A DNA stretch of 64,000 bases from Aselliscus stoliczkanus (GCA_033961575.1 CM066737.1:67290771-67354770); one strand, 5' to 3'; counted from the first letter of the stretch, positions 10,058 to 22,555 are shown. Notes: generated from the letters alone by a model not told the origin. Translations and numbers: made by a program.

Positions 10058-13010
10058 ATGAAACCCAAAGTCAGCAGAAGGAAGGAAATAATAAAAATTA
10101 GAGCCAAACTAAATGAAATAGAGAACAAAAAGACAATAGAAAAAATTGATGCATCAAGGAGCTGGTTCTTTGAAAAGATTAATAAAATTGACAAACACTT
10201 GGCTACACTTACTGAGGTAAAAAGAGAAAAACACATGGAAATAAAAGAGGGGAAATTACCACAGATACCACAGAAATACAAAGGATCATATAAGAATACT
10301 AGGAAAGACTATGTGTTGCCAAATTCAATAACCTAGAAGAAATGGACAAATTCTTAGAAATACAAAATCTTCCTAGACTGAATCATGAAGAAATGGAAAA
10401 TTTAAATAGACCAATCAAAAACAGTAAGAAACTTGAAACAATCATCCAAAACCTTCCCAAAAGCAAAAGCCAGGACCAGCTGGCCTCAGTAGTAAATTCT
10501 ACCAAATATTTAAAGAGGATTTAATACCTGCTTTCCTGAAACTCTTTCAAAAAATTAAAGGAAAGACAATACTCCCTAACTAATTTTATGAGGCCAACAC
10601 TACCCCAATACCAAAACTTGGTAAGGATAATACAAAAAGAAAATTACAGACCAATATCTCTGATGAATACAGATGCAAAAATCCTAAACAAAAGTCTAGC
10701 AAATCAAATGCAACAATGCATTGAAAAAATTATACATCATGACAAAATGGGGTTCATCCCAGGGGCACAAGGGTTCAACATATGCAAATTGATCAATGTG
10801 ATATACCACATAAACAAAATAAAAGACAAAAATCATATGATTATATCAACAGATGCAGAAAAAGCATTTGACAAGATACAGCATTCATTTATGATTAAAA
10901 CACTTAATAAAATGGGTATAGAAGGAAATACCTTAACATAATAAAGGCCACATACAACAACCTAGGCTAATATCATACTTAATGCTGAAAAACTGTAGGT
11001 TTTTGCTCTATGTTCAGGAACACGATGGGGTTGCTCCCTGTCACCGCTGTTATATAACATAGGATTGGAAGTTCTAGCCAGAGTAATCAGGCAACAGAAA
11101 TAAATAAAAGGCATGCAAATTGGGAATGAAGTTAAATTGTCACTTTTTGCAGATGACATGATTATTTATACAGAAAACCTTAAAGACTCCACCAAAAAGC
11201 TATTAGAAAGAATAAACAAATATAATAAAGTTGCTGGCTACAAAATCAATGTACAAAAACCCATTGCAGGGCTGGCTGAGTGGCGTGTTGGTTAAGAGCT
11301 GGTTTGGGATGCCAGCTCTGAGCAGCAGGGCCCCAGTTAGGATCCCACATATGAGGGCCAGTGACACTGCTCTCTACAGCTAAGGTGGTGAACAACAGCT
11401 CCACCTGCAGCTGGGCTTCTGTGAGACCCCGGGACGGAAAAGCTGCAGCCCCTGCTTCAGTGGGCTACCATAGGCTACAGTGAGTGGTCGGCAGCCAGCG
11501 TGAGTGGCTGGCAGCTGGTGTGAGCTGCCAAGAGCTGCTGTAAGCAGCTGTCCAGAGGCCGGCGACCCATCTGCCTCACCCGGGAAGAGCACAATGATAA
11601 TACCAACGTGGGCCAGTGAAGCAATGTCCTCCACAACTAGAGTGAAGAACAAAAGTACAGCAACTTGTCTGTTCCCCTTCCCCGGCTCCCCAATGCTGTT
11701 TCCCTCCCCCAATTCCCCAACAAAATCTTTAAAAATAAAAAATAATTTTAAAAAACCATTGCATTCCTGCATACAAGAAAACATAGGTACTAAACAATGA
11801 AAATTCAGAAAAAATAAATGAAAAAAACAACCCACAAATAATTGGTTTTGCAGTTGCCACAAAAAGAATAAGATACCTAGGAATGAATTTAACAGAGGCT
11901 ATGAAGGACCTATACATGGAAAACTATAAGATATTCTTAAAAGAAATTGAAGAAGATACAGAAATAGAAAGATATTCCATGTTCATGATTGAAAGAATCA
12001 ACATAGTTAAAATGGCCATATTACCAAAGCAATATACAGATTTAATGCAATCCTTATCAAAATCCCAATGGCACTTTTTAAAGAAATGGTACAAAAAATC
12101 ATCCGATTTGTATGGAACCATAAAAGTCCTCAAATAGCCAAAGCAATCCTAAGAAAAAGAACAAGTCTGGAAGTATCACACTCCCTGACTTCAATTTGTG
12201 ATACAAATTAACAATAATAAAAACAGCATGGTATTGTCAGAAAAACAGACACACAGACCAATGGAATAGAACTGAACACCCAGAAATAAACCCACATATA
12301 TATGGGCAGATAATTTTCGACAAATACATACAATGGAGAAAAGAAAGCCTTTTCAATAAATGGTGCTGGGAAAATTGGAAAGCCATGTGCAAAAGAATGA
12401 AACTAGATTGCTATCTGTCACCATATACCAAAATTAACTAAAAATGGATCAAAGACCTGAACATAGACTTGAAACAATAAACTGCATACAAGAAAACATA
12501 GGTACTAAACTTATGAACCTTGGGTTCAGAGAGGATTTTATGAATTTGACCTCAAAGGCAAGGAAAGTAAAAGCAAAAATAAATAGGACTGTTTCAAACC
12601 AAAAAGCTTCTGCACAGCAAAAGAAATCATCAACAAGACGAAGAGGCAACCAACTAAATGGGAGAAGACATTAGCAAACCGGAACCTCCAATAATAGGCT
12701 AAGAGAACCCTTAAAAAACAACAACAAAAAACAAACAATCCAATTTAAAAATGGGCAGGACCTAAACAGACATTTCTCTCAAGAAGACACACAAACAGGC
12801 AACAGGTATATGAAAAAATGCTCAACTTCACTAGCTATTAGGAAAATGTATATCAAAACCACAATGAGATATCACTTCTCACCTGTTAGAATGACTATTA
12901 TCAACAAAACAAATAATAACAAATGCTGGAGAGGTTGTGGAGCAAAAGGAACCCTCATACACTGCTGGTGGGAATATAATTTGGTTCAGCTACTATTGAA
13001 AGCAGTATGG
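10058..13010 (+). pseudogene. L1 ORF2 relic (reverse transcriptase to C-terminus)
   Basis: Reverse transcriptase pieces are readable in several frames. They include [20 protein letters not shown] at about 10750-10810, [20 protein letters not shown] with a catalytic Asp (about 10850-10910), and the active-site FADD at 11146-11157 (LFADDMIIY). The cysteine-rich C-terminal block [18 protein letters not shown] lies at about 12930-12980. Frameshifts and stops are frequent, and the endonuclease domain is absent because of 5' truncation. ORF2p normally nicks target DNA and copies RNA into it; this copy cannot. Confidence 0.9.
11269..11751 (+). mobile_element. Long tRNA-derived SINE
   Basis: Begins GGGCTGGCTGAGTGGCGTG and contains CTAAGGTGGTGAACAACAGC, AATACCAACGTGGGCCAGTG and AGAGTGAAGAACAAAAGTAC. 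The end reads CCCCAACAAAATCTTTAAAA. The target duplication is AAAACCCATTGCA (11256-11268) against AAAACCATTGCA (ending 11763), with one C lost. The polyadenylation-like AATAAA of sister copies is changed to AACAAA, but the TCTTT pol III terminator-like motif is intact. Confidence 0.93.
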
Positions 13011-14602
13011 GAAGACTCAGGAAAGATGGTGGAATAGATGGATGCTGTCCCAACTGCCTCCCAGGATCACATCAAAATTACAAATAATTGGGCTGACCGA
13101 GTGGCGCAGTGGTTAAGCGCTGGCTTGGGAAGCCAGCAGCTCTGGTTTGCATTCCACATCATATGAGGGCCAGTGATACTGCCCTCAAAAAAAAAATTAC
13201 AAATAATTTATACAACATTTAACCTCGGAAGTCCCCTGAACACTAGATGAACAGAACCTCTAAACGAAGAACCTAAAAAGGAGGCCACGTCAAGCCTGGT
13301 AGGAGGGGCGCAGACGAGAGAGGGCGAGCCCCGTGAGGGATACCCCAGCTGTGTGGAGAGGCTTCTCCGGTTGGGGGAGAGACCCTCCGGCCCCACACTA
13401 AACTCACTAGTCTAGAGTTGCTTTGCCAGGAAAAGGAGTTCTACGATAGTGGGCAGTAGAAATTAGTGAGGACTCTCTTTGACTGGCTCCATGAGGCTGA
13501 GAGCAGCTGGAGAACAAGTGGGGCCGGTGCATGGGTTCGCTTGCTGGTGAGCTCTTACCTGGTTCCTGTTGGAGGGAGTAGCTGTGTGAGCTCGGCCCAG
13601 GAGCACGCAGGGAAGGACTGAACTGAGCACCTTTGGTACAGGATCTGGAGGTTTTGGGACCATTGTTCCCCTGGTGTGGAGCTTGCACACGAGTGGTGTA
13701 CAGGAAGGAGCCATTTTTCCAGGGTTGGGCCCTCCCACAGAGGGTCAGATCCAGGACCGCATCGGTCTGGTGAAATTGGCACAGGAGTGCGTGCATGCGC
13801 AGGCGGCCTTGGATTCCCACCCTTTGCCCTGCTTGTGCTGTGTTGCCAGGGAAACGCTGGGCGGGTGCTCTCCAGCTCGATCAGGCTGCTCACTGAGACC
13901 CAGGAGTGCGTGAGCCACCTTGGGTCCCTGCTCTCTGCACTGTTTGTGCAGAGTTACCAGGCCAGGGATTGGCTACTGGACTGTTTAGCCTGATCTGTGG
14001 GCAGCTGATTGGGACAGGCTGAGATGGGGAGTTTTCCTGAGAGTATTAGGCTGGGAGTTGTGCTCCTGTGTGACCCGATCAAGGCTTTCCTGGCAAGTTT
14101 GTGTGGGCTGGTTGCTGGTGCAGAGTACATGCTGCTCTGACTTCATGGGGACCACTGACCACATCCAGTGGTGCCTTGGGCCTGCCCTGCCCACCTAGAG
14201 CTGTTTTGCCAGAGGCACGCTGAGACCCTGGTGCCTGGCCCACAATTCTGCAGGCCACAGAGGGTTTTTTTTTTTTTTGCAGAAGACAACCTGCAACAAC
14301 CTGTGAAGATTTTTTTTTTTTTTGGTAGTGAGCACGGTTCCAGAGCGCATGGCAGCTAATTGCGGAAAGCTCACTGCAAGCCTGAGATGGAGGCCAGCGC
14401 ATAACACATTAAGCCCTTCCCCCCAATATATGGTGTTGAGTCACCCAGAGACTCTCTATTGTTGAGCAAGTGGCCTGCAGATAAAAATGATGGAGAACCA
14501 CACCCAAGCTTTTTTTCTTCTCTTTTCTTTTCTTTTTTCTTTCTCTCTTCTCTCTAGGTGATCTATCAAAAACATCGAAGCATTCACAGAACGACAGCCA
14601 AA
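13011..14602 (+). promoter_or_regulatory. L1 5' UTR (internal promoter region)
   Basis: GC-rich, CpG-containing sequence between the L1 start and ORF1, interrupted by a SINE at 13090-13193. It ends with a long pyrimidine tract (about 14508-14556), preceded by two poly-T runs (about 14264-14278 and 14311-14325). In L1s this region carries the pol II promoter. Several frames here are open only because of the GC content. No individual factor sites are claimed. Confidence 0.8.
13090..13193 (+). mobile_element. Short tRNA-derived SINE in an L1 5' UTR
   Basis: GGGCTGACCGAGTGGCGCAG, GTGGTTAAGCGCTGGCTTGG and GAGGGCCAGTGATACTGCCC, then an A tail. Flanked by a 15-bp duplication AAATTACAAATAATT (13075-13089 and 13194-13208). 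It inserted after the host L1 arrived, so it is the youngest of three nested elements here. Confidence 0.95.
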
Positions 14603-15525
14603 ATGAAGAAACAAAGAAACATGTCCAAAGTAAAAGACCAGAAGAAAACTCTAGAAATGGAACTAAATGAAATAGTGGTATCCAAACTTTCAGAGACAGA
14701 GTTTAGAACACTGATGATAAGAATGTTTAAGGAATTTACTGAGGACATAAAGAAGGATAGGGAAACCATAAAAAACAACCAGTTGGAACTAAAGAATACA
14801 ATAACTGAAATGAAGAACACACTCGAATGTATCACCAGTAGAATAGATGAAGCTGAGGGGCGGATCAGCGAATTAGAAGACTAAATAGCAGAAATCACCC
14901 AGCTGGAACAACAAAAAGAAACAAGAATAAAAAAGAATGAAAATAGTTTAAGAGACCTTTGGGACAACATGAAACACAACAACAGTCACATCATAGAAAT
15001 ACCAGAAGGAGAAGAGAAGAAACGGATTGAGAATGTATTTAAAGAAATAATGACTGAAAACTTCCCTACCCCGGTGAAGGAAACTGACATACAAGACCAG
15101 GATGTGCAGAGTTCCAAACAGGCGGAACCCAAACAGGTCCACACCAAGACACATCATAGTTAAAATGGCAAAGCTTAAATCAAAGACTGAATCCTAAACG
15201 CAGCAACAGAAAGACAGCAGTTTACATACAAAGGAACTCCTATAACACTAACAGCTGACTTTTCTACAGAAACTCTGCAGGCCAGAAGGGAGTGGCAGGA
15301 GATATTCAAAGTGACACAAAATAAAGGTTTACAACCAAGATTGCTCTACCCAGCATGGCTATCACTTAAAATTGAAGGAGAGATAAAGAGCTTCTCATAA
15401 AAGAATAAGCTTAAGGAGTTCATTAGTACCAAGCCAGAATTGCAGGAAATGTTAAAAGGGCTTTTTTCAACAGAAGAAAGGGGAAAACAAGCTAATCGAG
15501 GAAGACAAGAAATACAAATAACAAA
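14603..15525 (+). pseudogene. L1 ORF1 relic
   Basis: ORF1p is the L1 RNA-binding, trimer-forming chaperone. The start ATG at 14603 gives MKKQRNMSKVKDQKK, followed by a coiled-coil-like stretch (SKLSETEFRTL...RIDEAEGRISELED). A stop at 14882-14884 cuts it. The same frame resumes with the RNA-recognition part (IIEIPEGEEKKRIENVFKEI), then a frameshift near 15160 precedes TETLQARREWQEIFKV-like and EMLKGLFST sequence near 15270-15470. Compared with the open ORF1 at 31031-31906 the order is the same, so this is one broken gene. Confidence 0.88.
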
Positions 15526-18500
15526 ATGGCAATATATATGCACCTATCAGTAATCACTTTAAATGTGAATGGGCTAAATGCTCCAATCAAAAGACACAGA
15601 GTGGCTGAGTGGATAAGAAAACAGGACCCATTCATATGCTGTATACAAGACACTCATCTCAAATCAAAAGACACACACAGACTGAAAGTAAAGGGATGGA
15701 ATAAGATATCTCACTCAAATGTAAGTGAGAAAAAAGCTGGAGTAGCCATACCTATTTTGGTCAAAATAGACTTTAAAATGAAGACTGCAATAAAAGAAAA
15801 AGAAGGGCCCTACATAATACGAAAGGGATTGATTCAACAAGAGGAAGTAACCCTAGTAAACATCTATGCACCCAATATAGGAGCTCCTAAACATATATAA
15901 CAGATTTTGACAGACATAAAGACAGAGATCAACAGTAACAGTATCATAGTAGGGGACTTCCACAACACATTGTCACTAATGGACTGATCCTCTAGACAGA
16001 AAATGAACATGGACATAGTGGCCTTAAATGACACTTTAGACTAGCTGGATTTAATTGATATTTTTAGAGCATTTCACCCCAAAGGTACAGAATATACATT
16101 CTTCTCAAGTGCACATGGAACATTTTCCAAGATAGACCACATGTTAGGTCACAAAACAAGTCTCAACAAATTTAAGAAGGTTGAAATCCTATCAAGTGTC
16201 TTCTCTGAACACAATGCTATGAAACTAGAAATCAATTATGACAAGAAATCTGGAAAGCCTACAAACACATGGAGGCTAAATAACATGATACTAAATAGTG
16301 AGTGGGCCACAAATGAGATCAAGGAGGAAATCAAAAGATACCTCAAGGGAAACGAAAATGAAAACACCACGACCTAAAATTTCTGGGATGCAGCAAAAGC
16401 AGTCCTAAGAGAGAAGTTTATTGCAGTGCAGGCCTACTTAAGAAGAAAGAAAAATCTCAAATCAACAGACTATCTTTATACCTAAGGGAACTTGAAAAAG
16501 AACAGCAAAACAAGCCTAAAGGGAGTATAAGGAAGGAAATAATAAAGACCAGAGCAGAAATAAATGAAATAGAGAACAAAAAAAAAAACAATACAAAAGA
16601 TCAATGAAAGCAAGAGTTGGTTTTTTGGAAAGATAAACAAAATCGGCAAACCCTTAACCAGACTCACCAAGAAAAAGAGAGGACCCAAATTAATAAAATC
16701 AGAAATGAAAGAAGAGAACTGACAACAGATAAAACAGAAATGCAGAAAATTTTAAGAAAATAGTACAAGCAACTATATGCTAACAAATTCGACAATCTGG
16801 AAGAAATGAATAAATTTCTAGATGCATACAATCTACCAAGTCTGACCCCCAAAAACAGAAACTCTGAACAGACTGATTACTGCCAAGGAAATTGAATCAG
16901 TAATCAACAATCTTCCAACAAACAAAAGCCCTGGACCGGATGGCTACAGAGGTGAATTTTACAAAATATTCAAAAAAGAATTACTACCTATTCTCCTCAA
17001 ACTATTCCGAAAAATACAGAAGGAGGGAAGGCTCCCAAACTCTTTCTATGAAACCACCATCACCCTGATTCCTAAGTCAGACAAAGATATTACAAAACAG
17101 GAAAACTACAGGCCGATATCCCTAATGAACATAGATGCAAAAATTCTCAACAAAATACTAGCAAACCGAATTCAGCATCACATTAAAAAGATCATACACC
17201 ACGATCAAATGGGATTCATTCCTGGTATGCAAGGTTGGTTCAATATCCACAAAGCAATTAACGTAATACATCATGTTAACAAAATGAAAAATAAAAATCA
17301 TATGATCATATCAATACATGCAGAAAAAGCATTTGACAAAATCCAGCAGCCATTTATGATAAAAACTCTTAGCAAAGTGGGAATAGTGGGATCATATCTC
17401 AACATAATAAAGGCCATATATGATAAGCCCACAGCAAACATCGTACTCAATGCGGAAAGGCTAAAAGCTTTCCCCTTAAGATCAGGAGCAAGACAAGTCT
17501 GCCCACTTTCACCACTTCTATTTAACATAGTTCTGGAAGTTCTAGCCACAGCAATCAGACAAGAAAATGAAATAAAGGCATCCATATTGGAAAAGAGGAA
17601 ATAAAATTGTAATTATATGCAGATGACATGATATTGTATAAAGAGAATCCCAAAGACTCTACCAGAAAACTGCTAGAACTGATCAATGAATTTGGTAAGA
17701 TAGCAGGACACAAAATTAATACTCATAAATCAGTTGCATTTGTATACACCAATAATAAAGTATCAAAAGAAGAAATCAGGAAATCATTCCCTTTTACAAT
17801 TGTTTCAAAAACAATAAAATATCTAGGAATCAATTTAACTGAAGAAGTAAAAGACCTCTACTCAGAAAATTATGAGACACTGAAGAGAGAAATCAAAGAA
17901 GATATGAATAAATGGAAATACATACCATGTTCATGGATAGGAAGAATTAATATAGTTCAAATGTCAATACTACCTAAGGCAATATATAGATTCAATGTCA
18001 TTCCAATCAAATTACCAAGGACATTATTCTCAGAAATAGAACATAGAATCCTAAAATTTATATGGAACCACAAAAGACCACCACTAGCCATGGCAATCTT
18101 GAGAAATAAGAACAAAGTGGGAGGCATCACACTACCTGACACCAAAACATACTACAAGGTTACAGGAATCAAAACAGTATGGTACTGGCATAAAAACAGA
18201 CACATAGACCAATGAAACAGAATAGAGAGCCCAGGAATAAACCCATCCATATATGGTCATTTAATCTGTGACATTGGAAGCAAGAATTTACATTGGAGTA
18301 AAGATAGTCTATTTAATAAATGGTGCTGGGAAAATTGGACCGACACATGCAAAGAAATGAAAGTGAACCACCTACTTCCACCATATACAAGAACAAACTC
18401 CAAATGGATTAAAGACTTAAATGTAAGACCTGTACCATAAAACTCCTAGAAGAAATCATAAGGATTAAGTTTGCAGACAATAACCTGAATAATATTTTTA

Positions 18501-19346
18501 CTGATATATCCCCTTGGGCTAGGGAAATAAAAGAAAAAACAAACATATGGGATTACATCAAACTTGAGTTTTTTTCACAGCGAAGGAAATCATCAATAAA
18601 ATAAAAAGGTAGCCTACTGAATGGGAGAAGATATTTGCCAATGACATATCTGATAAGGGGTTAATATCTAAAATATATAAAACACTCATGCAACTCAACA
18701 CCAAAACATCAAACAACCCAATTAAAAAATGGGCAGAGGATATGAAGAGGCATTTCTCTAAAGAAGACATACAGATGGCCAACAGGCATATGAAAAAATG
18801 TTCAACCTCACTAATGATCAGAGAAATGCAAATAAAAACCACAATGAGATAGCACCTCACTCTGGTCAAAATGGCTATCATCAATAAATCAACAAACAAC
18901 AAGTGCTGGCAAGGTTGTGGAGAAAAGGGAACTCTGGTGCACTGTTGGTGAGACTACAGATTGGTGCAGCCATTATTGAAATCAGTGTGGATGTATCTCA
19001 AAAAACTGGAAATGGAACTACCATATGACCCAGCAATTACACCCTTTGGTATCTACCCAGAAGAATCCAAGACACTAATTCGAAAAAGTATATGCACCCC
19101 TATGTTTATTGCAGCACTGTTTACAATAGCCAAGACTTGGAAACAACCGAAATACACATTGGTAGATGACTAGATTAAGAAACTGTGGTACATTTATACA
19201 ATGGAGTATTACTCTGCTATAAAGAAGAATGAAATTGTACCATTTTCAACGATATGGATGGACCTAGAGAACATTATGCTAAGTGAAATAAGTCAGTTGA
19301 AGAAAGACAAATACCATATGATCTCACTTATCTGTGGAATCTGGAA
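15526..19346 (+). pseudogene. L1 ORF2 relic (endonuclease and reverse transcriptase)
   Basis: The apurinic-type endonuclease starts SVITLNVNGLNAPIKRHR, with IQDTHL at the position usually IQETH, so the catalytic Glu is Asp here. A stop at 15898-15900 follows NIGAPKHI. The later endonuclease motif is present with altered residues ([10 protein letters not shown] where other copies read [10 protein letters not shown]). The reverse transcriptase follows, with [12 protein letters not shown] and the YADD active site (17616-17627) reached after a frameshift, then [20 protein letters not shown] and the cysteine-rich C-terminus near 18900-18960. Several stops and frameshifts make it inactive. Confidence 0.9.
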
Positions 19347-19844
19347 AACTAAATGAACAAGCAAAGTAAACAGAAACAGTCTCATAAATATATAGGGAAA
19401 AACTGATGGTTGCTAGTTGGGAAGGGGCTGCGGATGAGGGAGAAGGGGGAAGGGATTAGACAGCATACATAGGTAACTACAATATTGCCACAGGGATATG
19501 AAAGACAGTTCGGGGAATATAACAATGTAAATATTTTGTGGGGTGTCAGATGGTCACATGTCTTTTTAGGGAGACTACTTCATGGATGGAGTAGAGGCTT
19601 GATCACTGCACTGTATATCTGAAACTGATGTTGTGTAATATTGTATGCCAACTGTAACTGAATATATAGATTGTCATGGGATGTAGAGTATACTGTGGAA
19701 GGGAGTGAAAGGAATTGTAATAGATATGTATGATATGGGGGAGAGGAGTGGGGTGACGAATTGCGGGAGGGCTTTGTCACTTTGAGGGGTAAAAAGTATA
19801 ACCATTGCACTGTGTTTTACACCTGAAACTAATTTTTAAAAAAA

Positions 19845-19997
19845 TTTTTATTTCACAATAAAAGAATTAAAAAAAAAATGAATCAAGAATATAAGATGTT
19901 CCATCAGTGGCATGACTTAGTGGCTTCCCAAATTGTACTGTTTGCAGATATTTCAGTTTTACTAAAATTTATGAAGTTACTGAAAAAAAGAAAAAAA
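19845..19997 (+). other. Probable 3'-transduced segments after an L1
   Basis: The ordinary L1 end (ACACCTGAAACTAAT, shared with the copy at 26626-31915) is followed by an A run. Next comes a 24-bp segment with AATAAA (19857-19862), then ten As, then about 104 bp unrelated to L1 (19879-19982), then a second A-rich tail (19983-19997), then the target duplication. This layout is what read-through transcription past an L1 poly(A) signal produces. The last segment has no canonical AATAAA, which weakens the case slightly. Confidence 0.75.
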
Positions 19998-20065
19998 GAA
20001 AGCAGTATGGAGGTTCCTCAAAAAATTAAGGATAGAATTACCATATGATTCAGCCATAAATAAAT

Positions 20066-21472
20066 AAATAGCAATTATGTTTTAATATTTATAAGTTTGA
20101 GATGTGTGAATGATCAAATATTAATTAAAGGTTTGGAAATACTTTTCATGCATATAAAACAAACTTTTTATAATATTTATTTTCAGAATCATGGCATACA
20201 TATGGTTTGCTTTAATAAATGTTAACTACTTCCGCGTTACAACTAAATTGTGCAAATATCTCAAGATTCAATCTGATTATGACCTTAAGTGCACCTTTGT
20301 TTACAAATAATGAGTGTGCATGTTCTTGACAGATTTAATTGGAAAAAGGATCTTCCCTACATCTGAAAAATAATATAAGAATAAATTAAATGACTTTCCT
20401 TTTAATAATTGTCATTATATAACTATGACATATTTTGATGACAGTTTCCTTATAACTGTAATATAATGACCACAAACAAAATCACTAATATAATTTCTGT
20501 AATTGTCCTCTTGTAGTAGGTGTCACCTACATGCATTTAAAATATAGCTCACTAGTTATTTCTAGTTATTTTCAAAATCATGACACAGCTTTCCTAAATG
20601 ACCAATACTGTTCTATATGAAGATTCTAGTCTTATTTGAATGACACCCACAGCACAAGTGTAGGTCAACTAAAACAAAACTTAATAATATTAAGTAGAAG
20701 CAAAAATTACATATTAAATGTGACTATATTATACACATAGATACTCTGGGTCTATTTATCTATACACATACATGTATAAACCTTTATAAGATATTGGTTA
20801 GAAATAAATTATCTCATTTGAGTAAAACTTCAGGGTAACTACAAATCACATTTAAAGAACCTTTACTGCACAATGTTCCTAGTAGATGCTTTCTGTTATT
20901 CATTTTAAATGTGATTTTCACACAGTTTGGAAAACTGAGGAGTGTTGGCCTGCTCCATTAACAGATGGAGTGTTATTGATCCAATATGTACTTACAGATT
21001 AGAGACGAGCTCATTTTCACTGTTAAGATTTGTTATTATTTTATTGCTTCTAGTCCAACAATGGATTGGAAAACATGTCTATGCATGTAAAGCCCATTTA
21101 AGATGAATACATTTCGATTTCCTCCAAATGCCTTGATTTTCACTTATTTTCAGATAACTTACAGGAATCAAAGCCTGGGGCACATTACTTTTAGATTCCT
21201 GATTATAGGTGCAAGTATGATTTAAACATAAGAAGCTGCTTAAAAGTGAACCAAATAGAAAAGCAATTTCTCATGTTGGATTAAGACTCACTAGAGGTCT
21301 AAAATTATGGACTTTGGTGATCATCTAGAATTGAAAATAGATATTTTTAAGCCTTGGGCTCTGAAAAAAAATTGATTTTACATAGAATAAAAGTGGTTAC
21401 ATGCATCCAATGTTGGGAAAATAATTCATTGTCTTCACACTCAAACAAAGGAGGAGGTTATAGGATGTCAAG
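20066..21472. other. Unique AT-rich DNA
   Basis: No gene or repeat recognised. Confidence 0.6.
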
Positions 21473-21485
21473 AATAGACAGTGAA

Positions 21486-21618
21486 GGGCCGGCTGAGTGG
21501 CGCAGTGGTTAAGCGCTGGCCTTGGAAGCCAGCGGCCCCGGTTTGGTCCCACATATGAGGGCCAGTGACACTGCCCTCAAAACAAAACAAAACAAAACAA
21601 AACAAAACAAAAAAAAAC
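21486..21618 (+). mobile_element. Short tRNA-derived SINE
   Basis: A clean copy: GGGCCGGCTGAGTGGCGCAG, the hairpin block GCTGGCCTTGGAAGCCAGC, the B-box-like GGTTTGGTCCC, GAGGGCCAGTGACACTGCCC, then a (CAAAA)n tail. Flanked by a perfect 13-bp duplication AATAGACAGTGAA (21473-21485 and 21619-21631), so it is probably young. Confidence 0.96.
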
Positions 21619-21631
21619 AATAGACAGTGAA

Positions 21632-22384
21632 TTTTGTTTTCTCCTTACCTGAAACTGATTGACCCTAAGCCACTAACCCTGAGAGACAGAACAAAATAGT
21701 GTGAAAGCAAATGCTTTTTGTAGAGCCTGAAATGCAAATGGAAGCTTTCTAATGCAGTTGAATCTCAAAGGCTCAAAGTTAAAATAGATTCTGAGTCCAG
21801 TTTTCAACACTGATGATAATTTGCAGGTTGTTTACAAAGGTGAAAGACTCTAAGGTTTTTCTGTCACTAAAGATGCTAATCAATGTACGTTGCTTAATTG
21901 AACTTCACTTTCTAGAAATATTCCATATAATTTATACGTGTTAAATTGGTATCAAAAGATTGAATGGACCAGAAAGTATTTAAAGCAAATTGGGCGAATT
22001 GTGAAGTGACACAAAACAAGCAATCTGGGCTGGTTAGCTACAACCTTGATTCAGAACATGAAACCTGCTCTTTGTATAACTTCCTTCAGGAAAGGTCTCA
22101 AAGTGAGTTCTTTCAATATCATTACTCATGTAGCTGCATGTGGCCTTTTGGCAGAAAATTCTCTTCAATTTAATTTATGAATAGTGAAAAATTATTTCCA
22201 AAGCAATCTTCCAGAAATTGAATGCTTGGTAAAACATCAGTTCTTTTAGTGCAAAATGCTTTCCCAAATAGGTAGGAACAATTTAACTCATATATAGATA
22301 TTGATTGTCAGCTGAATAATATAAGCCTCAAAAAAAAAGGCAAAAAGAAAGTCGGGATTTAAAACCTCTTACCATTCAAATCCT
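21632..22384. other. Unique DNA
   Basis: No gene or repeat recognised. An open frame of 69 codons at 21964-22173 has no motif and is treated as chance. Confidence 0.55.
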
Positions 22385-22555
22385 TCATAGGTATCAAGCC
22401 ATTTAACCCTCACAAAATTCTATCCATTGGGGACTACTATCATCATCCGCATTTTCTATATATGAAATTCAATCAAAGAAGTTTAAATAACTTAAGATTT
22501 TATGATGAATTCATGGTGAAGCTGGACATTGAACTTCAGCACTTTCAAACAAGAG
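22385..22555 (+). repeat. MIR SINE fragment
   Basis: TTTAACCCTCACAAAATTCT, GGGGACTACTATCATCATCC and GCATTTTCTATATATGAAA track the MIR 3' half (TTTAATCCTCACAACAACCC, TACTATTATTATCCCCATTTTACAGATGAGGAAA). Confidence 0.82.

Larger units (their letters stand above)
13011..19997 (+). mobile_element. Near-full-length L1 with 5' UTR and extended 3' end
   Basis: The element starts at 13011 with the GATGG-containing start common to mammalian L1 5' UTRs (GGAAAGATGGTGGAATAGA). Its order is a GC-rich 5' UTR (to 14602), ORF1, ORF2, and a 3' UTR with a G-rich tract near 19420-19455. It lies between a perfect 13-bp target duplication, GAAAGCAGTATGG (12998-13010 and 19998-20010). The 3' end passes the usual L1 terminus and two extra segments before the final A-rich tail, consistent with 3' transduction. 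Both ORFs are disrupted. Confidence 0.93.
10031..20065 (+). mobile_element. Old L1 (host copy), split by a later L1
   Basis: A 5'-truncated L1 starts at the ORF2 linker (CTTAAAGAACTACAAAAAGA), runs through the reverse transcriptase to the C-terminal region at 13010, and resumes at 20011 (AGGTTCCTCAAAAAATTAAG). The two parts are contiguous in L1 coordinates and are separated by the 13011-19997 L1, with GAAAGCAGTATGG duplicated at the junctions. A long SINE (11269-11751) interrupts the first part. The end at about 20020-20065 is abrupt: ACCATATGA is followed by TTCAGCCATAAATAAATAAA, so part of the 3' region is deleted. Confidence 0.93.

Noticed and set aside
11380..11862. 160-codon minus-strand frame.
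   Set aside because: It lies antisense to a long SINE and the L1; similar frames occur in other SINE copies (for example 48512-48802 and 23438-23749), which shows they come from the SINE sequence.
13407..13993. Overlapping frames up to 137 codons in GC-rich DNA, resembling a CpG-rich gene start.
   Set aside because: The region is the 5' UTR of an L1, between a diagnostic L1 start and ORF1; open frames there follow from base composition.
21486..21560. tRNA-like sequence that could be a tRNA gene.
   Set aside because: It is the SINE head: it has A- and B-box-like text, but it continues into the SINE body and A-rich tail and is flanked by a target duplication. No proper acceptor stem was seen.
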